Shown piece by piece: positions 1 to 7,714 of a stretch of 15,607 nucleotides of DNA. Under the pieces are notes generated by a model. The model had not been told where the DNA came from. It did no database searches and saw nothing but the letters and a program-made list of their open reading frames with translations. Position numbers and translations under genes: made by a program. Source of the stretch: Deltaproteobacteria bacterium. GTDB lineage: Bacteria; Desulfobacterota; Syntrophia; Syntrophales; UBA5619. The DNA is taken from contig JAPLJY010000073.1 of NCBI GenBank assembly GCA_026388345.1, positions 1 through 15,607 on the forward strand. Direction: 5' to 3'. The number at the start of each line of letters is the position of its first letter. Within the stretch, counting starts at the first letter, position 1.

Positions 1-1
1 C

Positions 2-895
2 TTCGTGACCCTGGCAATGGGGGTCTTCGGCCTCGGAGAAATCCTCTATAATCTTGAATCCACGCTGAAGACGGAACTCGTCACGACCAAGATCGGAAAA
101 ATCTTCCCGACGCTCAAGGATTGGGCGGATTCCAAGTGGGCGATCTTACGGGGATCGGTCATCGGGTTCTTTATCGGGATCATCCCCGGCGGCGGCGCCG
201 TCATCTCGTCGCTCGCCTCCTATGCCGTCGAAAAGAAATACTCCAAACATCCTGAGGAATTCGGTAAGGGGGCCATTGAGGGGGTGGCCGGACCGGAGTC
301 GGCGAACAACGCCGCATCGAGTTCCTCCTTCATCCCGCTCCTCACGCTGGGGATCCCGGGAAACGCCGCGATCGCGATGATCTTCGCGGCCCTGATGATC
401 CAGGGGATCACGCCGGGACCCTTCTTGGTCGCGGAGCACCCGGACGTCTTCTGGGGGGTTATTGCCTCGATGTACATTGGGAACGCGATGCTCCTCGTGT
501 TGAATCTCCCGATGGTGGGGATCTGGGTGCAGATGCTCCGCGTCCCCTATGGAATCCTCGCCCCGGTCATTGTCCTGTTCACAGTGATCGGCGTCTACAG
601 CGTCCAGAACCAGGTCTTCGACATCTATTCAATGCTCTTCTTCGCCGCCCTCGGCTACGGGATGCGGAAGCTGGATTTCGACCCGGCCCCGCTGCCGCTT
701 GCCTTCGTCCTGGGTCCCATGGTCGAGCGGTCGCTCCGGCAGTCGCTGCTGATCTCCGGCGGGGATCTGACGATCTTCGTCTCCCGCCCGATATCGGGAA
801 CGCTGATCGCCATTTTCGTCCTCCTGATCGTCGGGCAGACGGCCTTTTTTATCAAACGGAAAATGAAAGCGAATAAAACAAAGGCCGCGGCGTAG
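2..895 (+). CDS. tctA: TctA-family tripartite tricarboxylate transporter large permease, C-terminal part
   Basis: This is the large membrane subunit of a tripartite tricarboxylate (TTT) transporter, which imports a carboxylate delivered by a periplasmic TctC protein. The reading frame is open from base 2, so the gene starts before the window; the about 298 residues visible are roughly the last 60% of a normal ~500-residue TctA. Family features seen are the FGLGEIL segment near the start, the GIIPGGGAVISSLASYAVEK stretch, the PESANNAASSSSFIPLLTLG region followed by GIPGNAA, and several hydrophobic segments ending in a basic tail. The matching binding proteins may be the two tctC copies at 5577-7658, but an unrelated-looking cluster lies between. 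It ends in TAG (893-895). The small subunit TctB is not visible and would lie upstream. Confidence 0.93.
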   Translation, partial: FVTLAMGVFGLGEILYNLESTLKTELVTTKIGKIFPTLKDWADSKWAILRGSVIGFFIGIIPGGGAVISSLASYAVEKKYSKHPEEFGKGAIEGVAGPESANNAASSSSFIPLLTLGIPGNAAIAMIFAALMIQGITPGPFLVAEHPDVFWGVIASMYIGNAMLLVLNLPMVGIWVQMLRVPYGILAPVIVLFTVIGVYSVQNQVFDIYSMLFFAALGYGMRKLDFDPAPLPLAFVLGPMVERSLRQSLLISGGDLTIFVSRPISGTLIAIFVLLIVGQTAFFIKRKMKANKTKAAA

Positions 896-904
896 TCCGC
901 GGCC
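883..904 (+). terminator. GC-rich hairpin over the tctA stop codon
   Basis: GGCCGCGG (883-890) pairs perfectly with CCGCGGCC (897-904) around a 6-base loop that contains the TAG stop of tctA. No T-run follows on the plus strand (the sequence continues GCTAAAAAG), so this is a weak candidate terminator or an mRNA 3'-end stabiliser. Confidence 0.35.
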
Positions 905-951
905 GCTAAAAAGAGCATCGTAAACCCGTCAGAAATGCTTATGGCATTGAT

Positions 952-955
952 GGAG
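952..955 (+). promoter_or_regulatory. Ribosome binding site deciding the start of the first URO-D gene
   Basis: GGAG lies 9 bases before the ATG at 965. An upstream in-frame ATG at 935 has no comparable site. The protein from 965 begins MNSRERVVAALRF, which is how this family usually begins. Confidence 0.6.
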
Positions 956-964
956 AATGGGACC

Positions 965-1978
965 ATGAACAGCAGGGAAAGAGTCGTCGCCGCACTGAGA
1001 TTTCAAAATCCGGACCGGATACCGGTCGATATGTGGATCCACAGGGCAACCCAACTGAAATACGGAAAAGACCTGGACGCCCTGCTGGAACGGTACCCTC
1101 TTGATATCGTCAGACTGTTCGGTCCCACGGACAGAAATTTCTATCCCGAGATGTCGGATGTCGGGGATATCAAGGATGCGTGGGGGAGCACCTGGCGGAT
1201 CCTTCGCCAGGGGATCAATGGTGAGGTGAAGATACCGGCTATCGAGGATATCTCCAAGGTTCAAGAGTACCAAACCCCTCTGGAATGGCTTGCTGAAGAA
1301 TGGCAAAAGCATGACGACGCCATCGATCGGAAGATCGAGGCGGGCCGCAAAAACAATAAATTCATTTATGGGGGTTACATTGAAATCTTCCAGCGGATGC
1401 AGTTTATCCGGGGAACGGAGAATCTGCTCTACGACCTTGGGGGTGAGCCGGAAAGCGCGATCGTGCTCCGGGACAAGGTCACGGATTACTTCAAGCAATA
1501 TCTCCGCTACTGGTTGAAAAAGGATGTCGATGCGATCTATTTCTCCGATGACTTCGGGACACAAAGGTCCCTTTTGATCTCCCCGAAGATGTGGAGGGAG
1601 ATCTTTAAGCCCGCCTATCAAGAAATCATGAATATTATAAAAGGGTCGGGAAAATTTATCTTCTACCATACCTGCGGCCATGTGCTCGCCCTGTATCCGG
1701 AATTCGTAGAATTGGGGATCGATGCGGTCAACTCTCAGATCCACTGCATGGGGCTGGAAAACGTGGCCGAAAAATTCGCCGGTAAGATTACCTTTTGGGG
1801 AGAAATGGACAGGCAAAACCTGCTGCCTTTCGGCACGCCTCAGGACATATACCATGCGGCCGGCGTCATGAAAGAAAAACTGTTTGTAAACGGGGGAGGC
1901 TTAATCGGGCACAGCGTAGCGGGGGTGGATGTCCCCCTGGAAAACATACAGGCCATCTTAACCTGCTGGAATCGGTAG
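965..1978 (+). CDS. URO-D-family protein, probable corrinoid-linked methyltransferase
   Basis: A 337-residue member of the uroporphyrinogen decarboxylase superfamily, of the branch related to MtaA/MtbA methyltransferases rather than HemE. The start MNSRERVVAALRF..PDRIPVD, the FYHTCGH motif (His235-Thr-Cys237, the H-x-C zinc-ligand pattern of methylcobamide methyltransferases) and WGEMDRQNLLPFGTPQDI are seen. The third cysteine ligand of MtaA/MtbA is not evident: the C-terminal stretch reads GGLIGHSVAGVDVP. It is followed by a TRAP transporter and, at 4885, a corrinoid protein. That context suggests methyl transfer to or from a corrinoid protein, possibly with a methylated carboxylate as donor. 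Which side of the reaction it catalyses cannot be told from sequence. The start at 965 is preferred over 935 (see the ribosome binding site). The GC content is visibly lower than in flanking genes. Confidence 0.85.
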   Translation: MNSRERVVAALRFQNPDRIPVDMWIHRATQLKYGKDLDALLERYPLDIVRLFGPTDRNFYPEMSDVGDIKDAWGSTWRILRQGINGEVKIPAIEDISKVQEYQTPLEWLAEEWQKHDDAIDRKIEAGRKNNKFIYGGYIEIFQRMQFIRGTENLLYDLGGEPESAIVLRDKVTDYFKQYLRYWLKKDVDAIYFSDDFGTQRSLLISPKMWREIFKPAYQEIMNIIKGSGKFIFYHTCGHVLALYPEFVELGIDAVNSQIHCMGLENVAEKFAGKITFWGEMDRQNLLPFGTPQDIYHAAGVMKEKLFVNGGGLIGHSVAGVDVPLENIQAILTCWNR

Positions 1979-2010
1979 TGGTTGACCGTTGTCTGTCGGA
2001 TAAAATGAAG

Positions 2011-2016
2011 AGGAGG
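2011..2016 (+). promoter_or_regulatory. Ribosome binding site of dctP
   Basis: A perfect AGGAGG 9 bases before ATG 2026. It fixes the start; the frame is open far upstream into the previous gene, and longer starts there would remove the signal peptide from the N-terminus. Confidence 0.8.
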
Positions 2017-2025
2017 CTTAAATCG

Positions 2026-3030
2026 ATGAAAAAGTTAATATTCTCTATTCTATTGATGGTCATGGTCATTCCCGCTGGAACGCTCTGTGCCAAAGACACG
2101 ATTCAAATGAGCGTCGCCTATAGCGGGGCTCCCGGCGCCGAGGAGGATCTCGCCGCGAAACAATTTGAGAAATGGATCAAAGAGAGGACCAAAGGCCAAA
2201 TCGATGTGAAACTGTTCGGCAGCGAACAACTCGGGAAAGAGGTCGATGTCGTTTCCGGGCTTCAATTGGGCAGCGTCGATATGTCGATCATGGGCACCAC
2301 CATTCATGAGCAGGCGGCGCCGAAATACAATATCTGGAGCGCTTATTATATCTTCGGAAACAGCGACGAGGTCGCGCATATCCTGAATGGACCGATCGGC
2401 CAGAAGGTAAACGCCGAAATGCTCAAAAACAAGGGCATCCGGATGATTGGTTATGGTTTGAGAGGACCCCGGAATTTGTCCTCCAACCGCCCGATCAAAG
2501 ATCCCAACGATGCAAAAGGTCTGAAAATCCGAATTCCTCTGCAGCCGATCTATGTTGATAGCTGGAAGGAGTTGGGGGCGCAGCCCGTGGCGATCGCCTA
2601 CGGCGAACTTTATATGGCGCTGAAACAGGGCGTGGTGGATTCGCAGGAAAACCCCTTATCGTATATTTATACCCCGGCGTTCTACGAGGTCCAGAAATAC
2701 ATAAACGTCACCGAACATCAACGGGCCTTCTTTTCGTATGTCGTCAGCGAAAAATTCTTCCAGGGTTTGTCCCCTGAACTGCAGAAGGTGATTGTTCAAG
2801 CCGGGAAGGACATTACCGTGTACCACAACAATCTGCAAAACCAGATGGAAAGCCAGTGGAAGCAAAAGCTGATCGACAAGGGCATGGTGTTTGTGGCGTC
2901 GGATCAGGCCGCGTTCAAGAAAAAATTAATGGATATTCCGAACAAATATGCCGCACAATGGGCGCCGGGTTTGTATCAGGAGATTCAAAAAGAGATCAGG
3001 GAAACCCCGGTGAAAAAGGCTCGGCAATAA
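2026..3030 (+). CDS. dctP: TRAP transporter substrate-binding protein, DctP family
   Basis: A periplasmic solute receptor of 334 residues for a TRAP (tripartite ATP-independent periplasmic) transporter. Residues 1-22 are a Sec signal peptide (MKKLIFSILLMVMV core, cleavage likely after LCA); the Cys lacks a proper lipobox, so it is probably soluble. Family landmarks are RNLSSNRPIKDP (149-160), GLKIRIP with Arg169, the position that normally salt-bridges the carboxylate of the ligand, and QPVAIAYGELYMALKQGVVD followed by SQENP. The ligand is therefore expected to be a carboxylate, possibly methylated given the methyltransferase upstream and corrinoid protein downstream. It is first in a dctPQM run and separated from dctQ by a strong hairpin, which would favour higher receptor than permease levels. 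It ends in TAA. Confidence 0.93.
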   Translation: MKKLIFSILLMVMVIPAGTLCAKDTIQMSVAYSGAPGAEEDLAAKQFEKWIKERTKGQIDVKLFGSEQLGKEVDVVSGLQLGSVDMSIMGTTIHEQAAPKYNIWSAYYIFGNSDEVAHILNGPIGQKVNAEMLKNKGIRMIGYGLRGPRNLSSNRPIKDPNDAKGLKIRIPLQPIYVDSWKELGAQPVAIAYGELYMALKQGVVDSQENPLSYIYTPAFYEVQKYINVTEHQRAFFSYVVSEKFFQGLSPELQKVIVQAGKDITVYHNNLQNQMESQWKQKLIDKGMVFVASDQAAFKKKLMDIPNKYAAQWAPGLYQEIQKEIRETPVKKARQ

Positions 3031-3042
3031 TCGGGTTCAAAA

Positions 3043-3084
3043 TTCTGCTGAACTGGGGGGGAATTCCTCCCCAGTTCAGCAGAA
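3043..3084 (+). terminator. 16-bp perfect inverted repeat between dctP and dctQ
   Basis: The arm TTCTGCTGAACTGGGG (3043-3058) is exactly complementary to CCCCAGTTCAGCAGAA (3069-3084). The 10-base centre contains the palindrome GGAATTCC, so pairing can continue nearly through the loop. No T-run follows; the dctQ ribosome binding site comes 11 bases later. It is best read as an attenuating or 3'-end-protecting stem-loop that raises dctP mRNA relative to dctQM, a known arrangement for binding-protein operons. A full terminator is less likely. Confidence 0.65.
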
Positions 3085-3094
3085 GGCCATACGA

Positions 3095-3102
3095 GGGAGG
3101 AG
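3095..3102 (+). promoter_or_regulatory. Ribosome binding site of dctQ
   Basis: GGGAGGAG, 8 bases before ATG 3111. It decides the dctQ start, since the frame is open far upstream into dctP. Confidence 0.75.
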
Positions 3103-3110
3103 CATCCGGC

Positions 3111-3587
3111 ATGGCAGCGAAGCTGGCAAAAATGATCGAAAAAACCAATGGCGTTTTGTTGGCGATCATCGTCGTCCTGCTCTTTTTGCAGGTGGTCACC
3201 CGATATTTCAATAACAGCTCGTTTCTCTGGGTGGGAGAGGCGGCTTTGTGGATCTTTGTTTGGATGGTCTTTCTGGGGGCAGCGGTTCTTTTCCACAAGA
3301 AAGAGCATATGATCGTGGATATTATCGAATATTTCTTGCCTGGAAAGACAAAAGGGGAAATCCAAAAACTATTAGCCAAGATCATCAGAATAACTTGTTG
3401 GGTTTTCCTGGTCATCATTTTCTATTATTCGATCATATTTACGGTATCTGTCGCCAACCAATATGCGGTTTCATTCCGGCTCTCCAGGGTATATCTCAGC
3501 GCCGCCCTGCCGGTATCCATCGTCATGATGCTGATTTTCGAGATCCTATCCCTGTACGAGAGAAAAAGGGGGAATAAACCGTGTTGA
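3111..3587 (+). CDS. dctQ: TRAP transporter small permease, DctQ family
   Basis: The small membrane subunit of the TRAP carboxylate transporter, 158 residues, the usual size. Four hydrophobic segments are visible at about residues 14-30, 42-62, 90-113 and 128-150. FLWVGEAALWIFVWMVFLGA followed by an acceptor-side HKKEHM is the typical DctQ signature (W-x-E-E/A in the second segment, K-x-H-I/M-x-V/I-D after it). It pairs with DctM in the inner membrane. The stop codon overlaps the GTG start of dctM (3581), indicating translational coupling. Confidence 0.92.
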   Translation: MAAKLAKMIEKTNGVLLAIIVVLLFLQVVTRYFNNSSFLWVGEAALWIFVWMVFLGAAVLFHKKEHMIVDIIEYFLPGKTKGEIQKLLAKIIRITCWVFLVIIFYYSIIFTVSVANQYAVSFRLSRVYLSAALPVSIVMMLIFEILSLYERKRGNKPC

Positions 3588-4858
3588 CCATAGTCGCGAT
3601 CATCATGGCAGTTGGTTTTATCATCGGCCTGCCGGTGGCATTTACCCTGGGAGTTGCCACCCTGGCATATTTTTTTGCCTCTCCCCATCTGTCCCCGACA
3701 ATGATTCCTTCAGGCATTCTCACCGGGATTCAATCGGAAAGCTTGATGGCCATCCCTCTCTTCATGCTGGCAGGCGGGCTTATGAACACTTCCGGTCTTA
3801 CCCGTCGACTTTTCCGGTTCAGCAAGAGTCTGGTCGGCCACTTCCCCGGCGGGACAGCCCAGGTGAATGTTGTGGCCAACTTGATCATGGCCGGGATGTC
3901 GGGTTCTGAATTGGCCGATGCCAGCGCAATCGGAAAGGTCTTGATCCCGACCATGAAGGAAGAGGGATATGATGCCCAATTCGCCGCCGCCGTGACCGGC
4001 GCCGCCTCCACCATCGGTCCCATTTTCCCGCCCAGCATTCCGATGGTTTTGATCGGCGGCATTACTGGAATATCCGTTGGTAAACTGTTTGTAGGAGGGG
4101 TTATTCCCGGTCTCTTTATGACTTTATATTTAATGGCCATGGTTTATTATCTGGCCAGGAAAAGGAATTATCCGAAATCCGAGAGGGCGACCTTCAAGGA
4201 GATGGCAAAATCCTTTGTCATCTCCATTCCGGCGTTGAGCGCGCCGGTTGTGATTATCGGCGGAATGGTCAGCGGAATCTTTACGCCCAACGAAGCGGGG
4301 GTGGTCGCCTGTTTCTATGCCATGGGAATTGCCTTTTTTGTCTATCGGGATTTGAATCTCTCCAAGGTTTTTGCAGAATTGGTGAGCACTGCCATTTACA
4401 CATCGAAGATTATGTTTATCGTGGGTTGCGCCTATGCCCTGGCTTGGGTTTTTTCAAGGGAACAAATGGGAATTTACCTGACGAAATTATTGACCTCGGT
4501 TTCACCAGACCCGACCATCATCCTGTTGCTGATCGTCGTTGCCTTCCTGATAGGCGGGTGTTTCTTGAACCCATCCGCCCTGATCATTATTTTTATTCCT
4601 CTCCTGATGCCGGTGGTGAATAGTGTAAGGATGGATCCGATTGTTTTTGGAGTGGTATCCAGTTTGGCTTTGATGATCGGAAATATGACTCCGCCTTTCG
4701 GACTATGTATGTTTATTGTCTGCGATATCGCCAAAGTTTCGGTGAAGCAACTCGCCGTAGCCTCCATACCTTTTTATATCGTTCTAATTGTTGCTCTTTT
4801 AACAATGATTTTCATCCCGCAGACGGTAACTTATTTGCCGAATCTACTCTTTAAATAG
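3581..4858 (+). CDS. dctM: TRAP transporter large permease, DctM family
   Basis: The 425-residue transport channel of the TRAP system, driven by an ion gradient. It has about a dozen hydrophobic segments. Landmarks are PLFMLAGGLMNTSGLTRRLF, GGTAQVNVVANLIMAGMSGS, GPIFPPSIPMVLIGGITGIS, FTPNEAGVVA and the C-terminal NMTPPFGLCMF. The start is GTG at 3581, overlapping the end of dctQ by 7 bases, with GGGGG at 3568-3572 as ribosome binding site; TTG 3584 is an alternative. It ends in TAG. The last part is notably AT-rich (one sampled line, 4741-4800, is about 42% GC) against roughly 60-70% in later genes, consistent with transfer of this block. Confidence 0.95.
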   Translation: MLTIVAIIMAVGFIIGLPVAFTLGVATLAYFFASPHLSPTMIPSGILTGIQSESLMAIPLFMLAGGLMNTSGLTRRLFRFSKSLVGHFPGGTAQVNVVANLIMAGMSGSELADASAIGKVLIPTMKEEGYDAQFAAAVTGAASTIGPIFPPSIPMVLIGGITGISVGKLFVGGVIPGLFMTLYLMAMVYYLARKRNYPKSERATFKEMAKSFVISIPALSAPVVIIGGMVSGIFTPNEAGVVACFYAMGIAFFVYRDLNLSKVFAELVSTAIYTSKIMFIVGCAYALAWVFSREQMGIYLTKLLTSVSPDPTIILLLIVVAFLIGGCFLNPSALIIIFIPLLMPVVNSVRMDPIVFGVVSSLALMIGNMTPPFGLCMFIVCDIAKVSVKQLAVASIPFYIVLIVALLTMIFIPQTVTYLPNLLFK

Positions 4859-4884
4859 TTGGCAGAACAAGAAGGAGCTTACGC

Positions 4885-5526
4885 ATGTCGATTTTGGAAC
4901 AGATCAGAGAGTGCGTCATTGCCGGAAACGTCAAAACCGTTCAAGAATATACGGACATTGCCGTTGCCGAAGGGCTGGATGTCTCGACCATCCTCAATGA
5001 CGGCCTGATCGCCGGGATGAACGTCGTCGGCGCCCTGTTCAAAAACAATGAGGTTTATGTCCCGGAGGTGTTGATGTCCGCACGGGCCATGCACACGGGT
5101 CTCGCCGTCATCAAACCGCTGATTGCGAGGGCAGGGATCAAGGAAAAAGGGGTGGTCGCGATCGGCACGGTCAAAGGCGACATGCATGATATTGGGAAGA
5201 ACCTGGTGATCATGATGCTGGAAGGCGCCGGCTACAAGGTGATCGATCTGGGGGTCGACGTTCCGGTAGAAAAATTCCTCCGGGTCGTTGAAGAGCAGCA
5301 CCCTCAAGTCATCGGGATATCGGCACTGCTGACGACCACCATGCCGCAGATGCAGGGAACAGTTGAAAAGCTTAAGGAATTCGGCGACCGGATCAAAATT
5401 GTTGTCGGGGGGGCGCCCATAACGGAAAAGTTTGCCAGGGATATCGGCGCAGACGGGTACGCTGCCGATGCGGCGAGCGCCGTGGAAAAGATAGCTGAAC
5501 TGATCGGCAGTAAATCGATTTTGTGA
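4885..5526 (+). CDS. Corrinoid (B12-binding) methyltransferase protein, MtbC/MttC/MtaC-like
   Basis: A small cytoplasmic cobamide carrier that shuttles a methyl group between a substrate:corrinoid methyltransferase and an acceptor methyltransferase. It has 213 residues: an N-terminal helical cap (about 1-88; MNVVGALFKNNEVYVPEVLM is characteristic) and a Rossmann-like B12 domain (about 90-210). GTVKGDMHDIGKN carries the D-x-H-x-x-G motif, with His101 the expected lower axial cobalt ligand; SALLTTTMPQM and VGGAPIT are the other cofactor-contact loops. AGGAG at 4873-4877 supports the ATG. It starts 26 bases after dctM and is probably co-transcribed. No MttB/MtaB/MtbB-type partner is in the window; the URO-D-family genes are the only candidate partners. 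Substrate class cannot be told. Confidence 0.93.
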   Translation: MSILEQIRECVIAGNVKTVQEYTDIAVAEGLDVSTILNDGLIAGMNVVGALFKNNEVYVPEVLMSARAMHTGLAVIKPLIARAGIKEKGVVAIGTVKGDMHDIGKNLVIMMLEGAGYKVIDLGVDVPVEKFLRVVEEQHPQVIGISALLTTTMPQMQGTVEKLKEFGDRIKIVVGGAPITEKFARDIGADGYAADAASAVEKIAELIGSKSIL

Positions 5527-5563
5527 CGGTGGATACATATGGAGTTTCATTAACCGATTTGAC

Positions 5564-5570
5564 AAGGAGG
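5564..5570 (+). promoter_or_regulatory. Ribosome binding site of the first tctC
   Basis: AAGGAGG, 6 bases before ATG 5577. It sets the start against an earlier open stretch in the same frame, and matches the start of the paralog at 6678. Confidence 0.75.
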
Positions 5571-5576
5571 CATACT

Positions 5577-6557
5577 ATGACTCGAATGCGTAAAGTCACC
5601 CTGTTTCTGACCCTGACACTGGTCACCATGCTTATGGTCGGTGGCCTGTGCTTCGGCGCCGAGAATTACCCGACCAAGCCGATCCAGGTCATCGTCCCCT
5701 ACGCGGCCGGGGGTTCCAGTGATGTTCTTGCCCGCGCCGTGGAAAAGGTCTGGAAGAAGTACAGCCCCCAGCCGATGCTCATCATCGACAAGCCGGGGGC
5801 CGGCGGCGTCCAGGGAACCGAATATGTCGTCCGCTCCAAGCCGGACGGCTACACCGTCTTATTCGCATACGGCTCCGGCTGCGATCTGGTTATGCCGCAC
5901 CTGCAGAAGATGCCTTACGATCCCCTGAAGGACGTCGCCCCGGTCGCGAGGCTGTCGATCCATTCGGTCGTGGTCAACGTCAGCGGGAAATCCCCGTTCA
6001 ACTCGATGAAGGACGTGCTCGACTGGGGGGCCAAGGGGAACAAGATCACCGCCGCCGTCTCCACCGCAGCCGGCGCCGTGGACATCGTCATGAGGGCCAT
6101 CTCCAAGCGTGCCGGCGTCCCGATTACTACCGTGCCCTTCACCGGCGGCGCCGATGCGGTGACCGCCCTGGCCGGGGGACACCTCGTGATCGGCGGCGGC
6201 CATCCCTCCGAGGTGTGGCCGCACATCAAATCGGGCCGCTTCAAGCCACTTGGTGTAGCCCTTGACAGGCGCGACGGCACCCTGCCGAATGTCCCGACCC
6301 TCAGGGAGCAGGGGATCGATGTCGCCACCTGGGGCTCTGTGAAGGGCGTCGCGGTGCCGCTCGGCACGCCGCCGGAGATCATCGAATACCTCTCTTCGAC
6401 CCTCAAGAAGGTCTGCGAAGACAAGGATTTCAAAAAAACCATGGCTTCGATCGGCCAGCCGATCGATTACCTCAATACGAAGGACTGGACCGCCTTCCTG
6501 CCGAAGGCCTCCAAGGACTACGGGGATATGATCAAGGAGTTGGGCATCAAGATCTGA
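5577..6557 (+). CDS. tctC: TctC/Bug-family tricarboxylate-transporter binding protein, copy 1
   Basis: A periplasmic receptor of a tripartite tricarboxylate transporter, 326 residues. A signal peptide covers about residues 1-27 (TLFLTLTLVTMLMVGG core, cleavage near CFGA). Bug-family marks follow: YPTKPIQVIVPYAAGGSSD, DKPGAGGVQG, KPDGYT, and VPTLREQGID near the C-terminus. These proteins usually bind small carboxylates through main-chain and water contacts, so the ligand cannot be read from sequence. It is about 76% identical, without gaps, to copy 2 by my hand alignment; differences at residues about 93-104 (LFAYGSGCD versus IYVGQGSGHD) lie in the likely ligand-pocket side and could change specificity. 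It has its own terminator hairpin downstream. Confidence 0.93.
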   Translation: MTRMRKVTLFLTLTLVTMLMVGGLCFGAENYPTKPIQVIVPYAAGGSSDVLARAVEKVWKKYSPQPMLIIDKPGAGGVQGTEYVVRSKPDGYTVLFAYGSGCDLVMPHLQKMPYDPLKDVAPVARLSIHSVVVNVSGKSPFNSMKDVLDWGAKGNKITAAVSTAAGAVDIVMRAISKRAGVPITTVPFTGGADAVTALAGGHLVIGGGHPSEVWPHIKSGRFKPLGVALDRRDGTLPNVPTLREQGIDVATWGSVKGVAVPLGTPPEIIEYLSSTLKKVCEDKDFKKTMASIGQPIDYLNTKDWTAFLPKASKDYGDMIKELGIKI

Positions 6558-6580
6558 TGCCCACGCTTTAGCGTCACAAA

Positions 6581-6621
6581 AGAAAGAGGCGCCCCGGTTT
6601 TCCGGCGGTGCCTCGCTTTCT
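6581..6621 (+). terminator. Terminator hairpin after tctC copy 1
   Basis: GAGGCGCCCCGG (6586-6597) pairs with CCGG-C-GGTGCCTC (6602-6614, one bulged C, one G-T pair) around a TTTT loop. The outer AGAAA (6581-6585) can pair with TTTCT (6617-6621). The 3' side is only moderately T-rich, so termination may be partial and allow some expression of copy 2. Confidence 0.7.
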
Positions 6622-6677
6622 ATATAAAAAAAGGAGCTCATCATTTACCCAAAACCCATTAGAGAAGGAGGTGCAGC

Positions 6678-7658
6678 ATGACTCATCTGCGTAAAGTCAC
6701 CCTGTTTCTGACCATGGCACTGGTCACCATGCTTATGATCGGCGGCCTGTGCTTCGGCGCCGAGAAATACCCGACCAAGCCGATCCAGGTCATCGTCCCC
6801 TTTGCCGCCGGCGGCTCCAGCGATCTTACGGCCCGCACCGTGGAAAAGTTCTGGACGAAGTACAGCCCCCAGCCGATGCTGATCGTCAACAAGCCGGGCG
6901 CCGGCGGCGTCCTGGGAGAGGAGTACGTCGTCCGCTCCAAGCCCGACGGATACACCATCTATGTCGGACAGGGCTCCGGCCATGACACGGTCATGCCGCA
7001 CCTGCAGAAGATGCCCTTCGACCCCCTGAAGGACATCACCCCGGTCGCGAGGCTATCGATCCACTCGATCGTGATCTGCGTGAGCGGCAAATCCACGATC
7101 AACTCGATGAAGGACCTGATCGCTTACGCAAACAAGGGGAACAAGGTCACCGCGGCGGTCTCCACCGCGGCCGGCTCCGTGGACCTCGTCATGAGGGCCG
7201 TCTCCAAACGGGCCAACATCCCGATCACGACCGTGCCCTTCGCCGGCGGCGCCGAATCGACCACCGCCCTGGCAGGCGGTCACCTCACGATCGGCGGCGG
7301 CCACCCCTCCGAGGTGATGCCACACCTCAAGGCGGGCCGCTTCAAAGCAATCGGTGTGGCCCTCGACAAACGCGATCCCGTCATTCCGAAGGTCCCGACG
7401 CTGAAGGAACAGGGAATCGATGTCGCGACCTGGGGTTCGGTGAAGGGTGTCGCCGTCCCGAACGGAACGCCGACCGAGATCATCGAATACATCGCCTCGA
7501 CCCTGAAGAAGATCAGCGAAGACCCGGAATACAAGAAGGCCATGGCCTCGATCTACCAGCCGATCGATTACCTGGGCACAAAGGAGTGGGCCGCCTTCCT
7601 GCAGAGGGAGTACAAGGACTACGGCGATTTGATCAAGGAGTTGGACATCAAGATCTGA
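6678..7658 (+). CDS. tctC: TctC/Bug-family tricarboxylate-transporter binding protein, copy 2
   Basis: A second periplasmic receptor of 326 residues, the same length as copy 1. The signal peptide is at about 1-27 (RKVTLFLTMALVTMLMIGG core). Shared marks are YPTKPIQVIVPFAAGGSSD, NKPGAGGVLG, KPDGYT and VPTLKEQGIDVATWGSVKG. AAGGAGGTG (6665-6673) is an exceptionally strong ribosome binding site close before ATG 6678. No tctA/tctB directly accompanies it; orphan TctC receptors sharing a remote permease are common in bacteria rich in this family. The tctA at the left edge is the nearest candidate partner. It ends in TGA and is followed by a terminator that also faces the convergent minus-strand operon. 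Confidence 0.93.
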   Translation: MTHLRKVTLFLTMALVTMLMIGGLCFGAEKYPTKPIQVIVPFAAGGSSDLTARTVEKFWTKYSPQPMLIVNKPGAGGVLGEEYVVRSKPDGYTIYVGQGSGHDTVMPHLQKMPFDPLKDITPVARLSIHSIVICVSGKSTINSMKDLIAYANKGNKVTAAVSTAAGSVDLVMRAVSKRANIPITTVPFAGGAESTTALAGGHLTIGGGHPSEVMPHLKAGRFKAIGVALDKRDPVIPKVPTLKEQGIDVATWGSVKGVAVPNGTPTEIIEYIASTLKKISEDPEYKKAMASIYQPIDYLGTKEWAAFLQREYKDYGDLIKELDIKI

Positions 7659-7683
7659 TGCCCGCTGCTTGGCGTCAAAGTAA

Positions 7684-7714
7684 AGAGGCGCCCCGGTTTT
7701 CCGGCGGCGCCTCT
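7684..7714. terminator. Bidirectional terminator between convergent tctC copy 2 and URO-D gene
   Basis: GAGGCGCCCCGG (7685-7696), TTTT loop, CCGG-C-GGCGCCTC (7701-7713), with one extra A-T pair outside. On the plus strand TCTCTTCAT follows; on the minus strand CTCTTTACTTT follows, so both transcripts entering this 167-base convergent gap can end here. The rest of the gap (7715-7825) shows nothing else recognisable. Confidence 0.75.

Noticed and set aside
893..964. The tctA frame continues through its TAG without another stop into the URO-D gene, suggesting an amber-readthrough fusion.
   Set aside because: A shared frame has a 1 in 3 chance, the gap is only 14 codons to ATG 935, the URO-D gene has its own ribosome binding site, and a membrane permease fused to this enzyme makes no functional sense.
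935..964. ATG 935 as the start of the first URO-D gene.
   Set aside because: It adds MLMALMENGT, unlike family N-termini, and has no good ribosome binding site; 965 does.
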